Shown here piece by piece: positions 11,938-24,048 of a stretch of DNA of 64,000 nt. This DNA comes from Rhynchosporium graminicola (Eukaryota > Ascomycota > Leotiomycetes > Helotiales > Ploettnerulaceae): the NCBI GenBank assembly GCA_900074885.1, contig FJUW01000018.1:7748-71747 (forward strand), read 5' to 3'. The position numbers and the translations under genes were made by a program. Under the pieces are notes generated by a model. The model saw only the letters and a program-made list of their open reading frames with translations, was not told where the DNA came from and did not search any database. The first letter of the stretch is position 1. Each line of letters opens with the position of its first letter.

Positions 11938-12847
11938 GATGTCAAGACATCATTGGTTATTTCATATGTGTTGTGAAATTTGCCCTGGCTACCTTCTGGT
12001 TCTCTTTGTTTCTTTTTGGGGTTCTCGTTGGTGGGCAAGTATTGCGTAGCAGGAGGTTGGTTATGACTGCAAAGGCGTGCAGAGCTCGGCCATCTCAGTG
12101 TTTTATCTTGGATCTCGGTCGCTTCCATACGTTTCGCATTGGATTCTGCTATTTATACCTTCGCTGGATTTCGGCTGCTATGCTTGGTGTAGGATCGTGT
12201 AGAGATATCTTGTTTTACTTCTAGGCTGTGTAAATAGTTCCGACTACTGTCCATTTAACACCTTTTGAATAAAAACTTACTTAGCCTGGCAGTCATCCTA
12301 ACTGACACGCGGATTTCCTGCATGATCTGGCTGAGTTGCACATTTAGAGGGTTAAAACAGCAATGCTATGCTGTAGTCGGCATAGCGCATAGCATCCATC
12401 GATCTCAACCTTTCCGTGAAGGCAAGCAGCAGGATCATGGAATCGTTGAGTGGCCTACCTGCGATCTAAATTCGCATCGCTAAGCGAGGGACGAAATCCA
12501 TGCCTAGACTCCCGTCATACTTCGACTCCAGTGTGGTTCTCTACCAGTGGAAAAAGGTTGAGGTCGTGAATATACAGATATCTTATACTTTCTGGGCTGT
12601 TCTGTTCACTTGCGCTGAAATGATGCAAAGCATGTTAGGACGATCGATTTCAAAGATCAGCTCTAGCCGTAGCCTTACAAGTGACCCTCGACAGCAAAGA
12701 GCTTGGGTATTTGAACACTTCATTATAGCCAGATTAGAGAGGCGTTGTCTATCTTCTAGAATTTGTACAAGTTTTATATCCATATTCATGAAGCCGAACG
12801 CCATGTCCAGATCCATAACTCCAACTTGCCATGTTGACAGCGACATA
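11938..12847. other. Intergenic between convergent genes
   Basis: About 0.9 kb serving as 3' flank of the large protein gene (+) and the NTF2-like gene (-). Reading frames are antisense or T-rich noise. No repeat or RNA gene seen. Confidence 0.5.
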
Positions 12848-13797
12848 TCATCTCCGTTCCTCATTCTTCCCATCATCTACAAAGCAAGCCGGACAAGGAG
12901 CTCCTTCGTCTCCCCTACCTTTCTTCATACCACCCAGCAACCAATCCGTAAGGCCCACCACTCTAGCACCCACACCTCTCTCCCAGTTGCCTCCCTCTTG
13001 TACATGTTCAATAGTATGACTAGCAATCCTTCCCTGCTCATCAAACTCGAAAATAAACAGGCCAGTAAACTCTTTACTGTCATCCTCACCCTTCCCTCCA
13101 CCTAACCATTCGGTAATCTTATCGACGCTCTCCCTCGCTCCAATCCCCTTATAAAACGCTCCGGTCCCCTTGCCTTTAGTCTTGCCCACGGTTCGCCAGC
13201 GCACGATAAGTTGTTCTTGCCGTCTTAGTGAGGGAGATAGGGAGTTTGAGGAGGATTTAATCATGCGTTCAGAGAGGATGGTCAGGCGGACGTCGCCGAC
13301 GAGAGGAACACGGCCCCATGCTATGGGCGAGGTCCATAATGCTGCTGCGTAGGCGACTCGTCCGGATACTGTGGGTAGGTGAGGGTGGGTCGAGGGAAAG
13401 AGATGGAGAGTTATCTGTGGAGAGAGGATTTCTTGAGGTAGTGGTGATTGGAGGAGTGTTGGAAGTCGTTCTTGGAGGATCCGAAGGGCTGGCAGACAGT
13501 GTTAGTACAGTTCCAAACAAGTATATGCTTTTGATGCTTACTCTTTCCCAGCTTTAAAGTTCGCTCATCCGGTTTACGAGGTTCGAAATGACCGTCACGA
13601 TTTGGCGTCTGAAATGGTATTAACCCTGTAAACCATACATCTGGAAGGACTTTATGTCCTTGTTCGACTGTTGCCAGGCATCTTGAAGTCGCTATCACAG
13701 GGTATCCTGAGCGCAAAGACCGGCAGCTTCGAGTGAGAGGGGAGTGCTTCCTGGCGGTGGATGAAGCAGAGCGCAGAAGATAGCGAGGCGTCGACAT
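12848..13797 (-). CDS. NTF2-like fold protein, probably mitochondrial
   Basis: Two exons on the minus strand: 13542-13797 and 12848-13488, with a 53-nt intron (GTAAGC...TACTAAC...CAG) and a phase-1 junction (LGK|TLRILQERL). The product is 298 residues. The N-terminus (MSTPRYLLRSASSTARKH...) is rich in Arg/Ser without acids, as in a mitochondrial presequence. The C-terminal half has the strand pattern of an NTF2-like/DUF2358-type cone: ITLHLFPSTHPHLPTVSGR, then GDVRLTILSERM, EQLIVRWRTVG, and TGLFIFEFDEQGRIASHTIEHV. The spliced frame differs from the longest open frames, which is why the gene is easy to miss. Divergent from ypt1. The specific role is unknown; the fold call is by pattern only. 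Confidence 0.7.
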
Positions 13798-14344
13798 CAG
13801 CCTGGATACTTGGATATGGCGGTAAAAGACATGAAGAAGAACTATTGGCAGATTCGTATTGACGTGTTGTTGCAAGAAATACGCATGAAGCCAGTAAGTG
13901 GATGAAAGCTTTATCGGCCGCGATTGGCAAAAAGGCTCAAAGCGGTTAGCGGTCTGGCTGGAGAATTGCCCAACTCTACGGAATATGACTATGTGATTCA
14001 AGCGTTTTATTATTGACGCGATAAAGTAACCTATCCATTCCTGTACTATATCAAGCTGTATTCTCTGTAAATATATGTTCAATAGGATTCATTCACAAAG
14101 AGACTTCTTCTCACCCAATCGGTGTGTCCCAAAGAACAGAGGAACTCAAGTTATCACGTGCAGCCACTAGCGGCAATTCCAGGTCGGCGGATCTAAAGAC
14201 GTCCTTAGGAGACACAGGCCGCATTATTACATAGCAGCATCTTGGTATCTCCCCAGAAACCAAAACAACCTCCAACGTCGCCTCACATCCCGGTGATACC
14301 TAATTCCATCGAAACTTTGCAACTTCCAAAATACAGTCGCCATT
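13798..14344. promoter_or_regulatory. Divergent promoter between NTF2-like gene and ypt1
   Basis: 547 bp between two divergent starts. It includes a CACGTG E-box (ATCACGTGCAG near 14154) and C/A-rich leader sequence just before the ypt1 ATG. No TATA box is obvious. Confidence 0.4.
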
Positions 14345-15346
14345 ATGAATCCTGAGTAGTACGTTCATCGACCAGGCAGCGTCATCTTCAACCTGCCCCA
14401 GAGTCCGGGAAGCGTTTCATGAAACAATGCTGACTATACTGCGATACAGAGTACTCCTCCATGGCTTTTGATATAGGAAACAAAAGTGCTGGCGCTTTTA
14501 TGTTCCTCCTCAAGAATTACGGACTTATTGCTTACGAGTTGTGCAGATACGATTACCTCTTCAAGCTCCTCCTTATCGGGGACTCCGGTGTAGGAAAGTC
14601 ATGTCTGTTGCTTCGATTCGCAGATGACACATACACCGAGAGCTACATCTCTACCATTGGTGTTGATTTTGTACGTGGAAAATCTACAGATGGATGCAGA
14701 ACAAGGAGCTGACGCCTTGGCAGAAAATCAGAACAATCGAGCTGGACGGAAAGACCGTGAAGCTACAGATCGTAAGGGCTATTGGGGAAACACTGCTGGG
14801 GAGATAAGCGCTGATAGATTGTAGTGGGACACTGCGGGACAGGAACGTTTCCGAACAATCACTTCGTCATACTACAGAGGTGCTCACGGTATTTGCGTTG
14901 TCTACGATGTTACGGATATGGACTCGTTCAACAATGTTAAGCAATGGCTCCAAGAGATCGACAGATATGCCACAGAGGGAGTCAACAAGTTGCTCGTTGG
15001 CAACAAGAGCGATATGTCTGACAAGAAGGTTGTGGAGTACACAGTCGCAAAGGTACTTATTGTCACATGCCTAGCATCAGCTGTTCCATATTGGGTGGCA
15101 ACAGAATCATGCGCACCTCGCCTTAATACATATACTAATGACTACTTACAGGAGTTCGCTGACAGCCTCGGCATTCCTTTCCTTGAGACCTCCGCTAAGA
15201 ATGCATCCAATGTCGAGCAGGCTTTCTTGACAATGGCCCGTCAGATCAAGGAGAGAATGGGTACTACCACAGCAAACAACAAGCCAACAGTACAAGTTGG
15301 AGCAGGACAGGGTGTACAATCGGGATCGGCTGGTGGCTGCTGCTAA
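14345..15346 (+). CDS. ypt1: Rab1-family GTPase Ypt1
   Basis: Five exons: 14345-14355, 14547-14670, 14724-14771, 14825-15052 and 15152-15346. The first exon is only 11 nt (MNPE) and is separated by a 191-nt intron (GTAGTA...GTGCAG). The spliced product is 201 residues, the usual Ypt1 length. All Rab motifs are present: P-loop GDSGVGKS (15-22), switch [11 protein letters not shown] (Thr40), DTAGQER (63-69), NKSD (121-124), ETSAK, and the C-terminal GGCC for double geranylgeranylation. Ypt1 controls ER-to-Golgi tethering and autophagy initiation at the Golgi. The last intron has a consensus branch site TACTAATGAC. Longer unspliced frames start at 14461 and 14918, but the conserved N-terminus fixes the model. 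Confidence 0.96.
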
Positions 15347-16659
15347 ACGACTCTTCTGTCCTATACTCCTCATTCACGAACGGAAACGACTGGTGTTATT
15401 TCCTTGCCTACTCTGCGCGCGCATTAGAATGAATGTCATTTGGATCGGCCTCCTACATTCCACCCTCCCACTCTACCTCTCTCCTCGGAGTTCGGAATCC
15501 ACATACTGCAACTGCAAGACGCATAGAGGGGTTGGATGACTTTAATGGCTGATGGAAAGTATGAGAAATTTGTGAGAGAGGTCGTCGATAACTGCCTTGG
15601 CGTGTGAGGGGATTTCGGGGATCGGGAATTTGATGCTTTGGTTTTTTTTCGTTTGCCAGGTCTTTTTCGATTGCGGGATGCTCTGATGCGATCCTGCGTG
15701 GTTACTTTCATCTTTGTTATTATGACAGCCTGGTTTGAGTCAATCGAGCAATTAAACCAAAATCAGCCTATTTCCCAGGAGTTCTGAGTGACAGTCTGTA
15801 CTGTTGTCCTTAACGGGTCTGATGAAGAAGACGCCACCTCATAGTTAGTGGCTTTGTTGCTGGCTCATCCTAACCCTCAATATGAGACTCGACGGCAGAC
15901 TTCTGACGGAGATCGCCCTCTGCGAAAGTATTCTTCTCTATTCTGATCGCGTTCTCTGGCGGTATCTACAAGGCTTGCTAGACTGTGGTTGCGAATTCGA
16001 GATTCCTTGCGGGATCCACGTTGAATAGCGGCGTTTACATAACAACTGTCCTCAAGGATTTTCCCTCAAACCAATGTGGACAACCGTGATCGAAAATGCG
16101 CTGGGCCGCTTTTGACTTTGCATTAAAAAGTTTTGTTGCAAACCGTAGATTTTCAATGTCACAAAAATATTTCATGACTTTACTAATGTGACTTTGGAGG
16201 ATGGATCATGGGTTTCCTACATACAAACTTACCTACGTACCTCAGTAAGAATTAGAAATTGACTGCTTTCCCAAGCACTCAATATCAAAATCATGGCTGA
16301 AGATCAGAGCTATTGTTTGAGATAGCTGAGGACCTCTTTCCTTACTCAATGAATCAGCATCAGCTAGTTCTTATTTCAGTGAGTAAGTACAGCTGACAGC
16401 CGACTGTCACGTGTACACCATGAAGTGACTTGAAAACCAGCATCTCATGACTAGGTAGGATCAGGTGATTACGGGTATGACTTGACACAGGAACTTCTCA
16501 TTATTTTGATTCATATCCTGGAAAGACCGATCATCAATTTGAGACCAGGCAAACTGAGAGTGTCTTCCACCTCCTCGGTTCTCATCTTTTCACTTCAAGT
16601 AATTCTTCCTCTACCACGAATACAACCACACCTAAAGACTACACACAGCAGAAAAGAAG
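15347..16659. other. Intergenic between ypt1 and pmp3-like gene
   Basis: About 1.3 kb without a convincing coding frame. Contains a CACGTG (near 16410) and C-rich leader just before the Pmp3 start. Nothing else recognised. Confidence 0.5.
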
Positions 16660-17126
16660 ATGGGCGTTTGTTTCTTCATCTTCTTGATCATCTTCGCTAT
16701 CATCCGTGAGTTCCCTCGATCTACCTGCTCAGATGCTCTCACAGAACGTCACTAACTCAAATTACAGTGCCACCACTAGCAGTCCTAATGCTAGCGGGTT
16801 GCGGACCAGATATCCTCATCAACATCATCCTCACACTTCTCGGGTACTTTCTCCTCTTCCTCCTCCTCCCTCACTTTTGTCATCCCCATCTACAAGCCCC
16901 CTCCATCTCAGCTCAGCTCTTGATAATTTCTCTTGGGATTTAAGTTTTGAGGTTGGAGAGTCTCTGACGAAAAAATACCAGGTATTTCCCAGGACATCTT
17001 CATGCGTTCTATATTATCGGCACGTATTACTACCGTCGCGACCAGCGCAGACATGGTATTTTCCTCACGAGGGATGCGCCGGGGATTTACAGTCGGAAGG
17101 TACAGAGTGGTGGGTGGAGGTATTGA
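16660..17126 (+). CDS. pmp3: Plasma-membrane proteolipid Pmp3 (UPF0057)
   Basis: Three short exons: 16660-16705, 16768-16843 and 16982-17126 (introns 62 and 138 nt). They encode an 88-residue protein. No single reading frame covers it, so simple open-frame scans miss it. Two hydrophobic helices surround the family signature: MGVCFFIFLIIFAII-L-PPLAV, then LAGCGPDILINIILTLLGYFPGHLHAFYII, followed by the basic YYRRDQRR. Pmp3 proteins are small plasma-membrane proteolipids that influence membrane potential and cation tolerance. The extra 26-residue hydrophilic tail (HGIFLTRDAPGIYS...GGWRY) extends beyond the short yeast form. Family call is firm. Confidence 0.9.
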
Positions 17127-17969
17127 TGGTCTTATGGTTTGGATGGTTAGTTGTGAAGCAGACGGGAGGAAGGAAGGGATGACGACATGACAGCTCTGAC
17201 AGATTCTGAGATGAGCTGATATCAAAAAATCAATTGTAAATTGTTTACGGAGCTATGGACTTCCGGGATACCAGATTCGTGATCGTTTGTTGATTATCAT
17301 CTATATTTTAGTTCGTTGTGTAAGTTATTCTAGTAGGTTGAGGCGGATCAGAAGAGTCGGTCGCTAAGCGAAAGAAAGTAGCAGCGAGTAAACAGGGTGT
17401 CAATATTCGTACCACAGAAATGACTAAATGAAAGAGATGATGCAAAATCCTTCGCTCTCTCATGAACGTAAATAAAAAGGTAATAAGTGAACGAAGTGGT
17501 CTTTCGGAGTATACCACAAGAATCAAGGAGGGAGATCGTAGACGGAGTAATCAGCCAGGAAAGGCGAGTTAGATCTAGATTTACACAGGATCAATCCGCC
17601 ATGAAATTTCTATGCTTTCTCTCGAACTTGTCTTCTCTAATTAAATTGCTGATATGTTCTAAATCTACCAATTTGGAATCAAAATTCAGCTCGTAACAAG
17701 CTTGGCAGGAACGAGGATTACAGGCAAAATATCCATGTCGGTCGAGGGGAAGAAGATATCTGGGAGTGTATGTCTACTTTTAGCGAAGAGGTATTGATAT
17801 AATATTCTTTCAATTCATTGCTCAAGCATTACATTCGAGAGAATCGAAGAGTATCCCGAGCAGGTAAGACATACCATCTTTGCCTGGTACACCCCACTCA
17901 AGAAATCCCCATCTACGGGCTGAGATTCAAGGAGCCAGCCAGCCAGCCGTAAACCTTGATGCGGCAATA
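17127..17969. other. Intergenic, no gene recognised
   Basis: AT-moderate 3' flank of pmp3. No coding signal above background. A short GCCAGCCAGCC repeat occurs near 17935. Confidence 0.4.
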
Positions 17970-18236
17970 CTATAGCACGAGCATTATTAAACCCAAGATG
18001 CCAGCCACTACCACGCCGACCCCAGCTAGCAAAGTCTCACTATCAACTACAAGCTCATTGCCTAAAATTCGCGACGTGCAACACAATCTTATTCTCTTCT
18101 CGAAAATGCCAGGCTGTGAGATTGAACGTCCCTTCACCGTCGTTTTGACCATGTGGCTGACGGCCTCGTCGACGGTGCTAATGATGGATAACGGTTTCCA
18201 TGACTCGTCGCAATCACTAAGATGCCACGCCACCTG
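17970..18236 (-). CDS. Possible last exon of a small single-pass membrane protein
   Basis: The minus-strand frame follows a good acceptor (CTCAACTGA...CCTCAG at 18237). It reads VAWHLSDCDESW...TVDEAVSHMVKTTVKG...CCTSRILG and ends in a hydrophobic helix LLAGVGVVVAGILGLIMLVL directly before the stop, as in a tail-anchored or C-terminally anchored protein. A plausible first exon starts at the ATG at 18481 (MSSNPKQCPEWFDSGG), but I could not join the two with consensus splice sites and one frame. I do not recognise the family. Confidence 0.3.
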   Translation of the reverse strand, partial: QVAWHLSDCDESWKPLSIISTVDEAVSHMVKTTVKGRSISQPGIFEKRIRLCCTSRILGNELVVDSETLLAGVGVVVAGILGLIMLVL

Positions 18237-18481
18237 AGAAGGAAAGTATTCAGTTGAGTGAATATACAGGAGATGATGTGATGTAAAAAGAATAAGACAT
18301 GAACGGGAAACATACAACAGGAAGCCCGCAAATTCATTCCCCACAAGACCACAGAAACAACCCCTCGCTTGACGAACGATCTCGTAGTTCACATCTCGCA
18401 TGCGGGCGTAAGATCATCACACATTTGCGCAATACCCCCGCTGTCAAACCATTCGGGACACTGTTTCGGATTCGACGACAT

Positions 18482-20219
18482 CGAGTGGCGTGCTGAAAAT
18501 GAGACGTGCAACAAAATTCTTGGAGACGAAGAGATGATTGGGTTGAAGGGCCTCGTGATGTGCAGGTGCGCAAGTATGGAATGTGGGAAGGGGTGTGTGT
18601 GGGCACGAGTCATGGGTCTGAAGGTCGTGAGACGCCGCTGTTTTGAGGCTGGGCTGGCTTGTCGCTTAGGAAGTCAATCGCTTGATAGTGAGAAGTAGTG
18701 TCAGGCGAGGGAGGAACGTGATGTTGGACTGAAGTGGCGAGAAGAAGGGGAAGGATTTCGATGCTTGTTACTGCTACTATTGGATTAAGTATTGCGTTAC
18801 TTCGTATATTCGACTAACAAGTTCACTATAAAGAGAGAATGATTGTAATTTGCAGTGCTGACCAAACGTCCCTCTGTAAAGACCTGCTTTGCGTAGGTAA
18901 CCATCTCGCACACTAATTAGTCTATCGTTTTGTATAATCTGTCTTTATCTCTCTTGTTGTACAACTCAATAGCCATATCTTTCTCTCTCTACAAACTCGT
19001 AGTGAAGTAATATGCTCAAAAGCTAATTACAGCTTAACACTCCCCCTGATGCGACATTCAGCTTCTACACAAATGCATTTCTCCTAGAAAACTCCCAACT
19101 CAGAGGTCGAAACTATCTTACGGTCTTACCGGTGTGTTTCTTCCAGCAGTTGATTATTTGCCGACGTTTATTAGAGTTACGATCGTCAAGTTCTGAAACC
19201 AAGATATCTATTCCTCTCCGGTCCAGGTAGTCTCATCGAGAGATCTCATGGTCATCAGATTTACTTCCCAGGGTAGTGAGTGCTTAGGTTATTCCTCTTA
19301 TGTAGCTGTACCCTCTACGTACTCAGCACAATCATAGCATGATCAGCAATATCACATATTTCATCCTCAATCATTCCTCAAGTACTAAAGACCCCATCCG
19401 AAGTTTCAAAATCACACACGCCTCCCAACATTCCGTCAAGGAACCATCGGTCCTTAACCAGCTTCCTCTGCGCCAGAAATCATGAAGAAAGCCCGCACGT
19501 TTCGCGAAGACAAGATCCCGGAATGTCGATCTATCCCGATCCTGAACCACTTTCTCAATCCATCCGTCCTATCATCTATTTCTCTAGAACCCATCATCAG
19601 ACAATCGAAGAAGCATGCATGCATGCATGCATTCTTGACAGGGTCAGACAGACCCAACCTACCTCCCAGCCGCGCACCATTCCCTCCCTCCCTCTGCTAC
19701 GTCTTTCTTCTCGCCTAAATCTTCCATACAAGCCAAGCCAAAAAAGTCAACAAAATCCCACCCTCCATTATCAACAGACTCATCCAAAAAAAAAAAAAAA
19801 AACAAAAAAAAAAAAACTTCGCATCTCTACACTTACCCTCCTATAGCACCCATAAATCATCAATAGATGTATCACTTCTGTACACCTCGATTTGTCAGTA
19901 CCTGAATGACTTCTTTGGTCTTGCTTGTTTTTAATAATACTCAAGTCTTCCGAAGTAAGCGAATTCTGATGTTCTGATGTTTTTTTTATTTGGCTTATTT
20001 ACAAATAGACTCACATCTTTGATTCGAATTCGAGGGGAAACGCGAAGAAAAAAGGTGTTCCAGTATATACGCCGAGGCTATGCACGCACCACCCTATTTT
20101 CGCTCCCTGAACGCCGGAAATGCAACTTCTATACGGTGATTTTGCCAGCCATACCTCATTCCCCATAACTGATCTCATATCCACCCTCCTTTAGTTCAAG
20201 TAACTCACGAACGAGACAT
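18482..20219. other. Intergenic with Copia LTR remnant and simple repeats
   Basis: Holds the solo LTR at 18875-19051 (separate entry), a GCAT tetranucleotide run near 19614-19630, and an interrupted poly-A tract at about 19786-19817. No supported coding sequence. Confidence 0.5.
18875..19051 (-). mobile_element. Solo Copia-type LTR with adjoining polypurine tract
   Basis: On the minus strand, 19051-19040 reads CATCAGGGGGAG, a Copia-type polypurine tract. It is followed at once by a 165-bp segment that begins TGTTAAGCTG and ends GGTCTTTACA (TG...CA termini, 19039-18875). Just upstream on the same strand the translation KLNVASGGV spans the tract, as is common at the end of Copia polyproteins. 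No second LTR or pol gene was seen, so this is a 3' LTR remnant. Unlike the island at 53 kb it is not visibly RIP-mutated. Confidence 0.6.
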
Positions 20220-23200
20220 CTATTTGCCATGTGGAAACTCATCGTCAAGCTTCAGCCTCACCAGCACATTCATACTCAGCATCTCCTGGACCAACAACTT
20301 CGCCGCATACGGCATAGTCATCTTCGTCACTCCCCTCGTGCTATGACAAGTCTGGCACCACCCCTGATACCCCATGAGGCCACACGTCTCGCAAATATCG
20401 ACTTCGTGAGCATCACTACTCAGCATGAGTCTCTCGAGTAACAACTGACTAGCACCATAGGCGATCAGACAGTCACGTTCCATCTCTCCTAAACGGAGAC
20501 CACCGTCACGAGAACGACCTTCTGTTGGCTGACGAGTGAGGATTGCACGGGGACCGCGAGAACGTGAATGCATCTTATCTTGAACCATGTGCTTGAGTTT
20601 CTGGTAGTAGATAGGTCCGAAGAAGATATAAGCTGGGAGAGATTCGCCCGTGATTCCACTGGTAACGAAGTCCTTGCCAGAGTAAGAGAAACCATTCTTG
20701 ATAAGAATAGCACCCATATCGTCGACGTTACTACCTCCGAATGCGGTACCGTATTCAAGTGTGCCATTGAGAACACCGGCCTTTCCGGAGAGGAGTTCGA
20801 GCATCTTGCCGACTGTCATACGGGATGGGAAACCGTGGGGGTTCATGATGATGTCGGGAGTGACGCCGGAGTCGGCAAATGGCATATCTTCTTGGTTTAC
20901 GATGATGCCGACGACTCCTTTTTGACCGTGGCGAGAAGAGAACTTGTCGCCTAGTTCTGGGCGTCGGGTTTGGCGAGTTTGGACTTTAACAACCATGTCG
21001 TCACGGTCGTTCTGGGAGAGCATGACTTTGTCGATGTAGGCGTAGTCGTAAGCGCGGTAGGTTGAAGGTGCGGGCTTGTAGTCGTTGGTACCGTAGTCTG
21101 AACCGATGCCTGTAGACATTGTGTTTAGAGGTGTTTCTTTGTTGATAAATATTTCACCAGATACGACTTTCTCTCCGACTGATCCTATGCCGTCGGTCCC
21201 CAAGATTCGATGCTTAGCAATGAGCTTGGTTGGATCCTTTTCGTCCCGCTGAGGGTCGCCCAGTCTGTCCGCAGAACGGTTCGGGTACTTCTTCAATTGT
21301 ACCATATTTTTGCGGAAAACCTGGCATCGTCCGAATCCTCTATCGCAGGATGATTTGTTTAATACCAAAGCATCCTCTATTCATTGTTAGCTGTGTTCAG
21401 GGGTTCTGATTTTATTGCTTACCAATATCATAACCGGAGTAGGACATGACAGCCACCGTAGCATTCTGACCAGCTGGAAGTTTATCGTAATGGATAAGCT
21501 CAATGGTTCGGGTCTTGACCATAGGCTGCTGCGGGTACACCATAAGGTAAAGAAGGGTGTCAATACGAGAGAACTGATTGTAAGCAATAGCACCAATAGC
21601 TTGCTTTCCCATTGCACATTGATATGTATTACGAGGTGATTGGTTATGATGAGGATACGGAATGAGACCTGCAACAGCGCCGAGGATCGTGAAAGGTTCG
21701 ATTTCGAGATGTGTAGTTGTCTCGTTAATCTCTTTCTCGTACAAAGCGATTTCTGAATCGTTTTCTTCGTTGACATCGACGTATTCGATGAGGCCTCGGT
21801 AGAGGAAGTCGTCAAAGTCCATTTTGCCAGATCGTAATGCTTCGAGCGAACGGCGAGTGACTTTTGACTTTTGTTTCTCGACGATGATCAGTGGCCGACA
21901 GATCCTTCCCTCGTCGGTAGCGATATGAACGGCATTGGTGTGATGATTGATGTAGATGCTGACGAAGGCCGAGACGCGTCCTGTACGTCTGAATTTTCTG
22001 AAGGAGTTCAAGAAAGCTTTAGGCTGCTTGGTGAGTGCAATTGGTGTACCGTTGACGAAAACAACATATGCACCAACGTCGTAAATGTCCTTTCCGCTCA
22101 TGGAGACAATATCTTCGGTGCCAAGCACAAATACCAGTTTTTTGACTGGCTCCTCGAGATCGTTTGTTGTAATATGTGTCATGAGCGCCAAATTCTTGAC
22201 AAGACCACATGCTTCTCCTTCGGGAGTATCGGATGGACACAGCATACCAAATTGGGATGGTTGAAGTGCACGAGGACCACTGACTTTCCTGGTCTTTTCA
22301 AATTGAGAACTGATACGCGTCATCATACCCAGAGCACTGATATAACTCAATCTACTCAGAACATGGGTGACTCCAGCTCTCTCCATCTTGAATCGCTTGA
22401 CGCTCCAATTGCCCGTCGAGATTGCGCGGTTCATACCTTGGGTGATGGAATTGCCGTGAGATTGTAGATAGTTGAATGCATCGAATTGCATGGTCCGATT
22501 TGGCTTCTTCAGGACTTTATCGATGTTCATTTTCAAGTCCGAGTTGAACTTCTTGAATAAATCTTCGAACAAAAGAGAAAGCAGTTGACCAGCCAATTCG
22601 AGACGCTTGTTTCCGACGTAATCTCGATCATCGACAAGCTTGGGATCGTGCATAGCCATCAACACACGACGGACCATGAAGCATATGTACAGAGCCTTTG
22701 GTCGGAAGTCCAACGCGTGAACGGGAACGTGGGTGATAATAATGTTTGCGAGAGCTTCCAAAGCATCTCCAACTGGATTCCGGCGTTGAGGAGCACCTGC
22801 TGTCTTGCCTCTTGCTCCCATCTTGACTCGACCTCCAATCCATTCAAGGGCTTGATGCTGCGAGAAAACTCCGAGCTTCGAGCAATCTTCGAAGTTGACA
22901 GAGAAATCATCTTGGTAAATGCTGTCGGTACCGGCCACTAAGAGTAACATTTCATGATCCGATTGTATTCCCAGGGCTTTGAGTGCAATCACGATCGGAA
23001 TAGCTTCTGTGAGGATGTTGTGCTGTAGGTAGATTCGTTCTTTCTTGAGCAAAACGTAACTCTTCGATTTCCGCTCGTGTGTAGAGCTATAATTGTAAGC
23101 ATTGGTCATGCAGGGAATTGAGACGATTTTACCTAGTGACAGAAGCAGAAACGATGTTCTTCTTCAAGTCGGTTTCCACGATCACTCTGTTCTTACTCAA

Positions 23201-24048
23201 CTGTTCCTGGACAAGAATGACTTTCTCTGTGCCATTGACAATGAAATATCCTCCCGGATCCAGAGCACACTCATTCATACGTGCCATTTCCCCATCATTC
23301 TTCCCCGAGAGCCTACATTTCGAGCTTCGAAGCATGATAGGTAAGCGTCCAATGGCAATATCACTTCTGGTGATGACCTGCTTTCCTCGAACATATTTGA
23401 CATTGACCCGAATCGGCGCCGCATAAGTCAAATCTCGTAGTCTGCACTCATTGGGTGTAATATCACTGGATGCTTGTCTGTCATCGAATTCCATACGATC
23501 TGGCTGGCCTATATAGACATCGGTGTACTCGAGCCAGAAATGCTGATCGACATCACTCGTAATCCTCTTGTTTGCCTTTACAATATCCTTTATTTCATTT
23601 TCGATAAAGAAGTTGAAGGAGTCGATATGTTGCTTGACCAAGCCCTTGACTTTAAGAAATGCTGGCAGAAGATTCCATTTGTCCTTGGCTGTGTTTATAG
23701 GATCCGTCATCTTCTTGTTCGCATAGAATGGCTCGAGCATCGCGGCAAAGCCCTGCAAAATATTAACAACCACTTCGAATCGCATTCCATTATTTTATTT
23801 ACATCGTCTGGTCCTTCAATCCTCGGTTCCTCCTCGACTTTTGCCTTTGGCGCCCTCTTGCGCTTCACAGGAGCTGTCGCAGATTCTCCGGATGGAGGGG
23901 GAGCATCAGCATCTGTCTGTGACTCGAATCAACACCAAAAGTCCTCCTTTAATTGACGATTAATTCTCCTCACCTTCTTGGAAGGACCTGGTTTCGCAGC
24001 TGTAGCCACGACAGGCCCAGCCGCAGCTTTGGTCTTCTTTGGCGGCAT
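20220..24048 (-). CDS. rpc2: RNA polymerase III second-largest subunit (RPC2/Ret1)
   Basis: Five exons on the minus strand: 23974-24048, 23803-23916, 23133-23752, 21423-23086 and 20220-21376, with introns of 46-57 nt. All junctions keep frame, for example [22 protein letters not shown] and [17 protein letters not shown]. The 1209-residue product has a short Lys/Ala/Pro-rich N-terminus ([11 protein letters not shown]). The Pol III-type opening [20 protein letters not shown] separates it from Rpb2 and Rpa2. Further hallmarks are [51 protein letters not shown] and the zinc-binding [18 protein letters not shown] near the C-terminus. It forms half of the active-site cleft that transcribes tRNA and 5S RNA in the nucleus. 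Confidence 0.95.

Noticed and set aside
14461..14712. 83-codon plus-strand frame containing the P-loop of Ypt1
   Set aside because: Its first part is the ypt1 first intron; the conserved MNPEYDYLF start requires splicing from 14355 to 14547.
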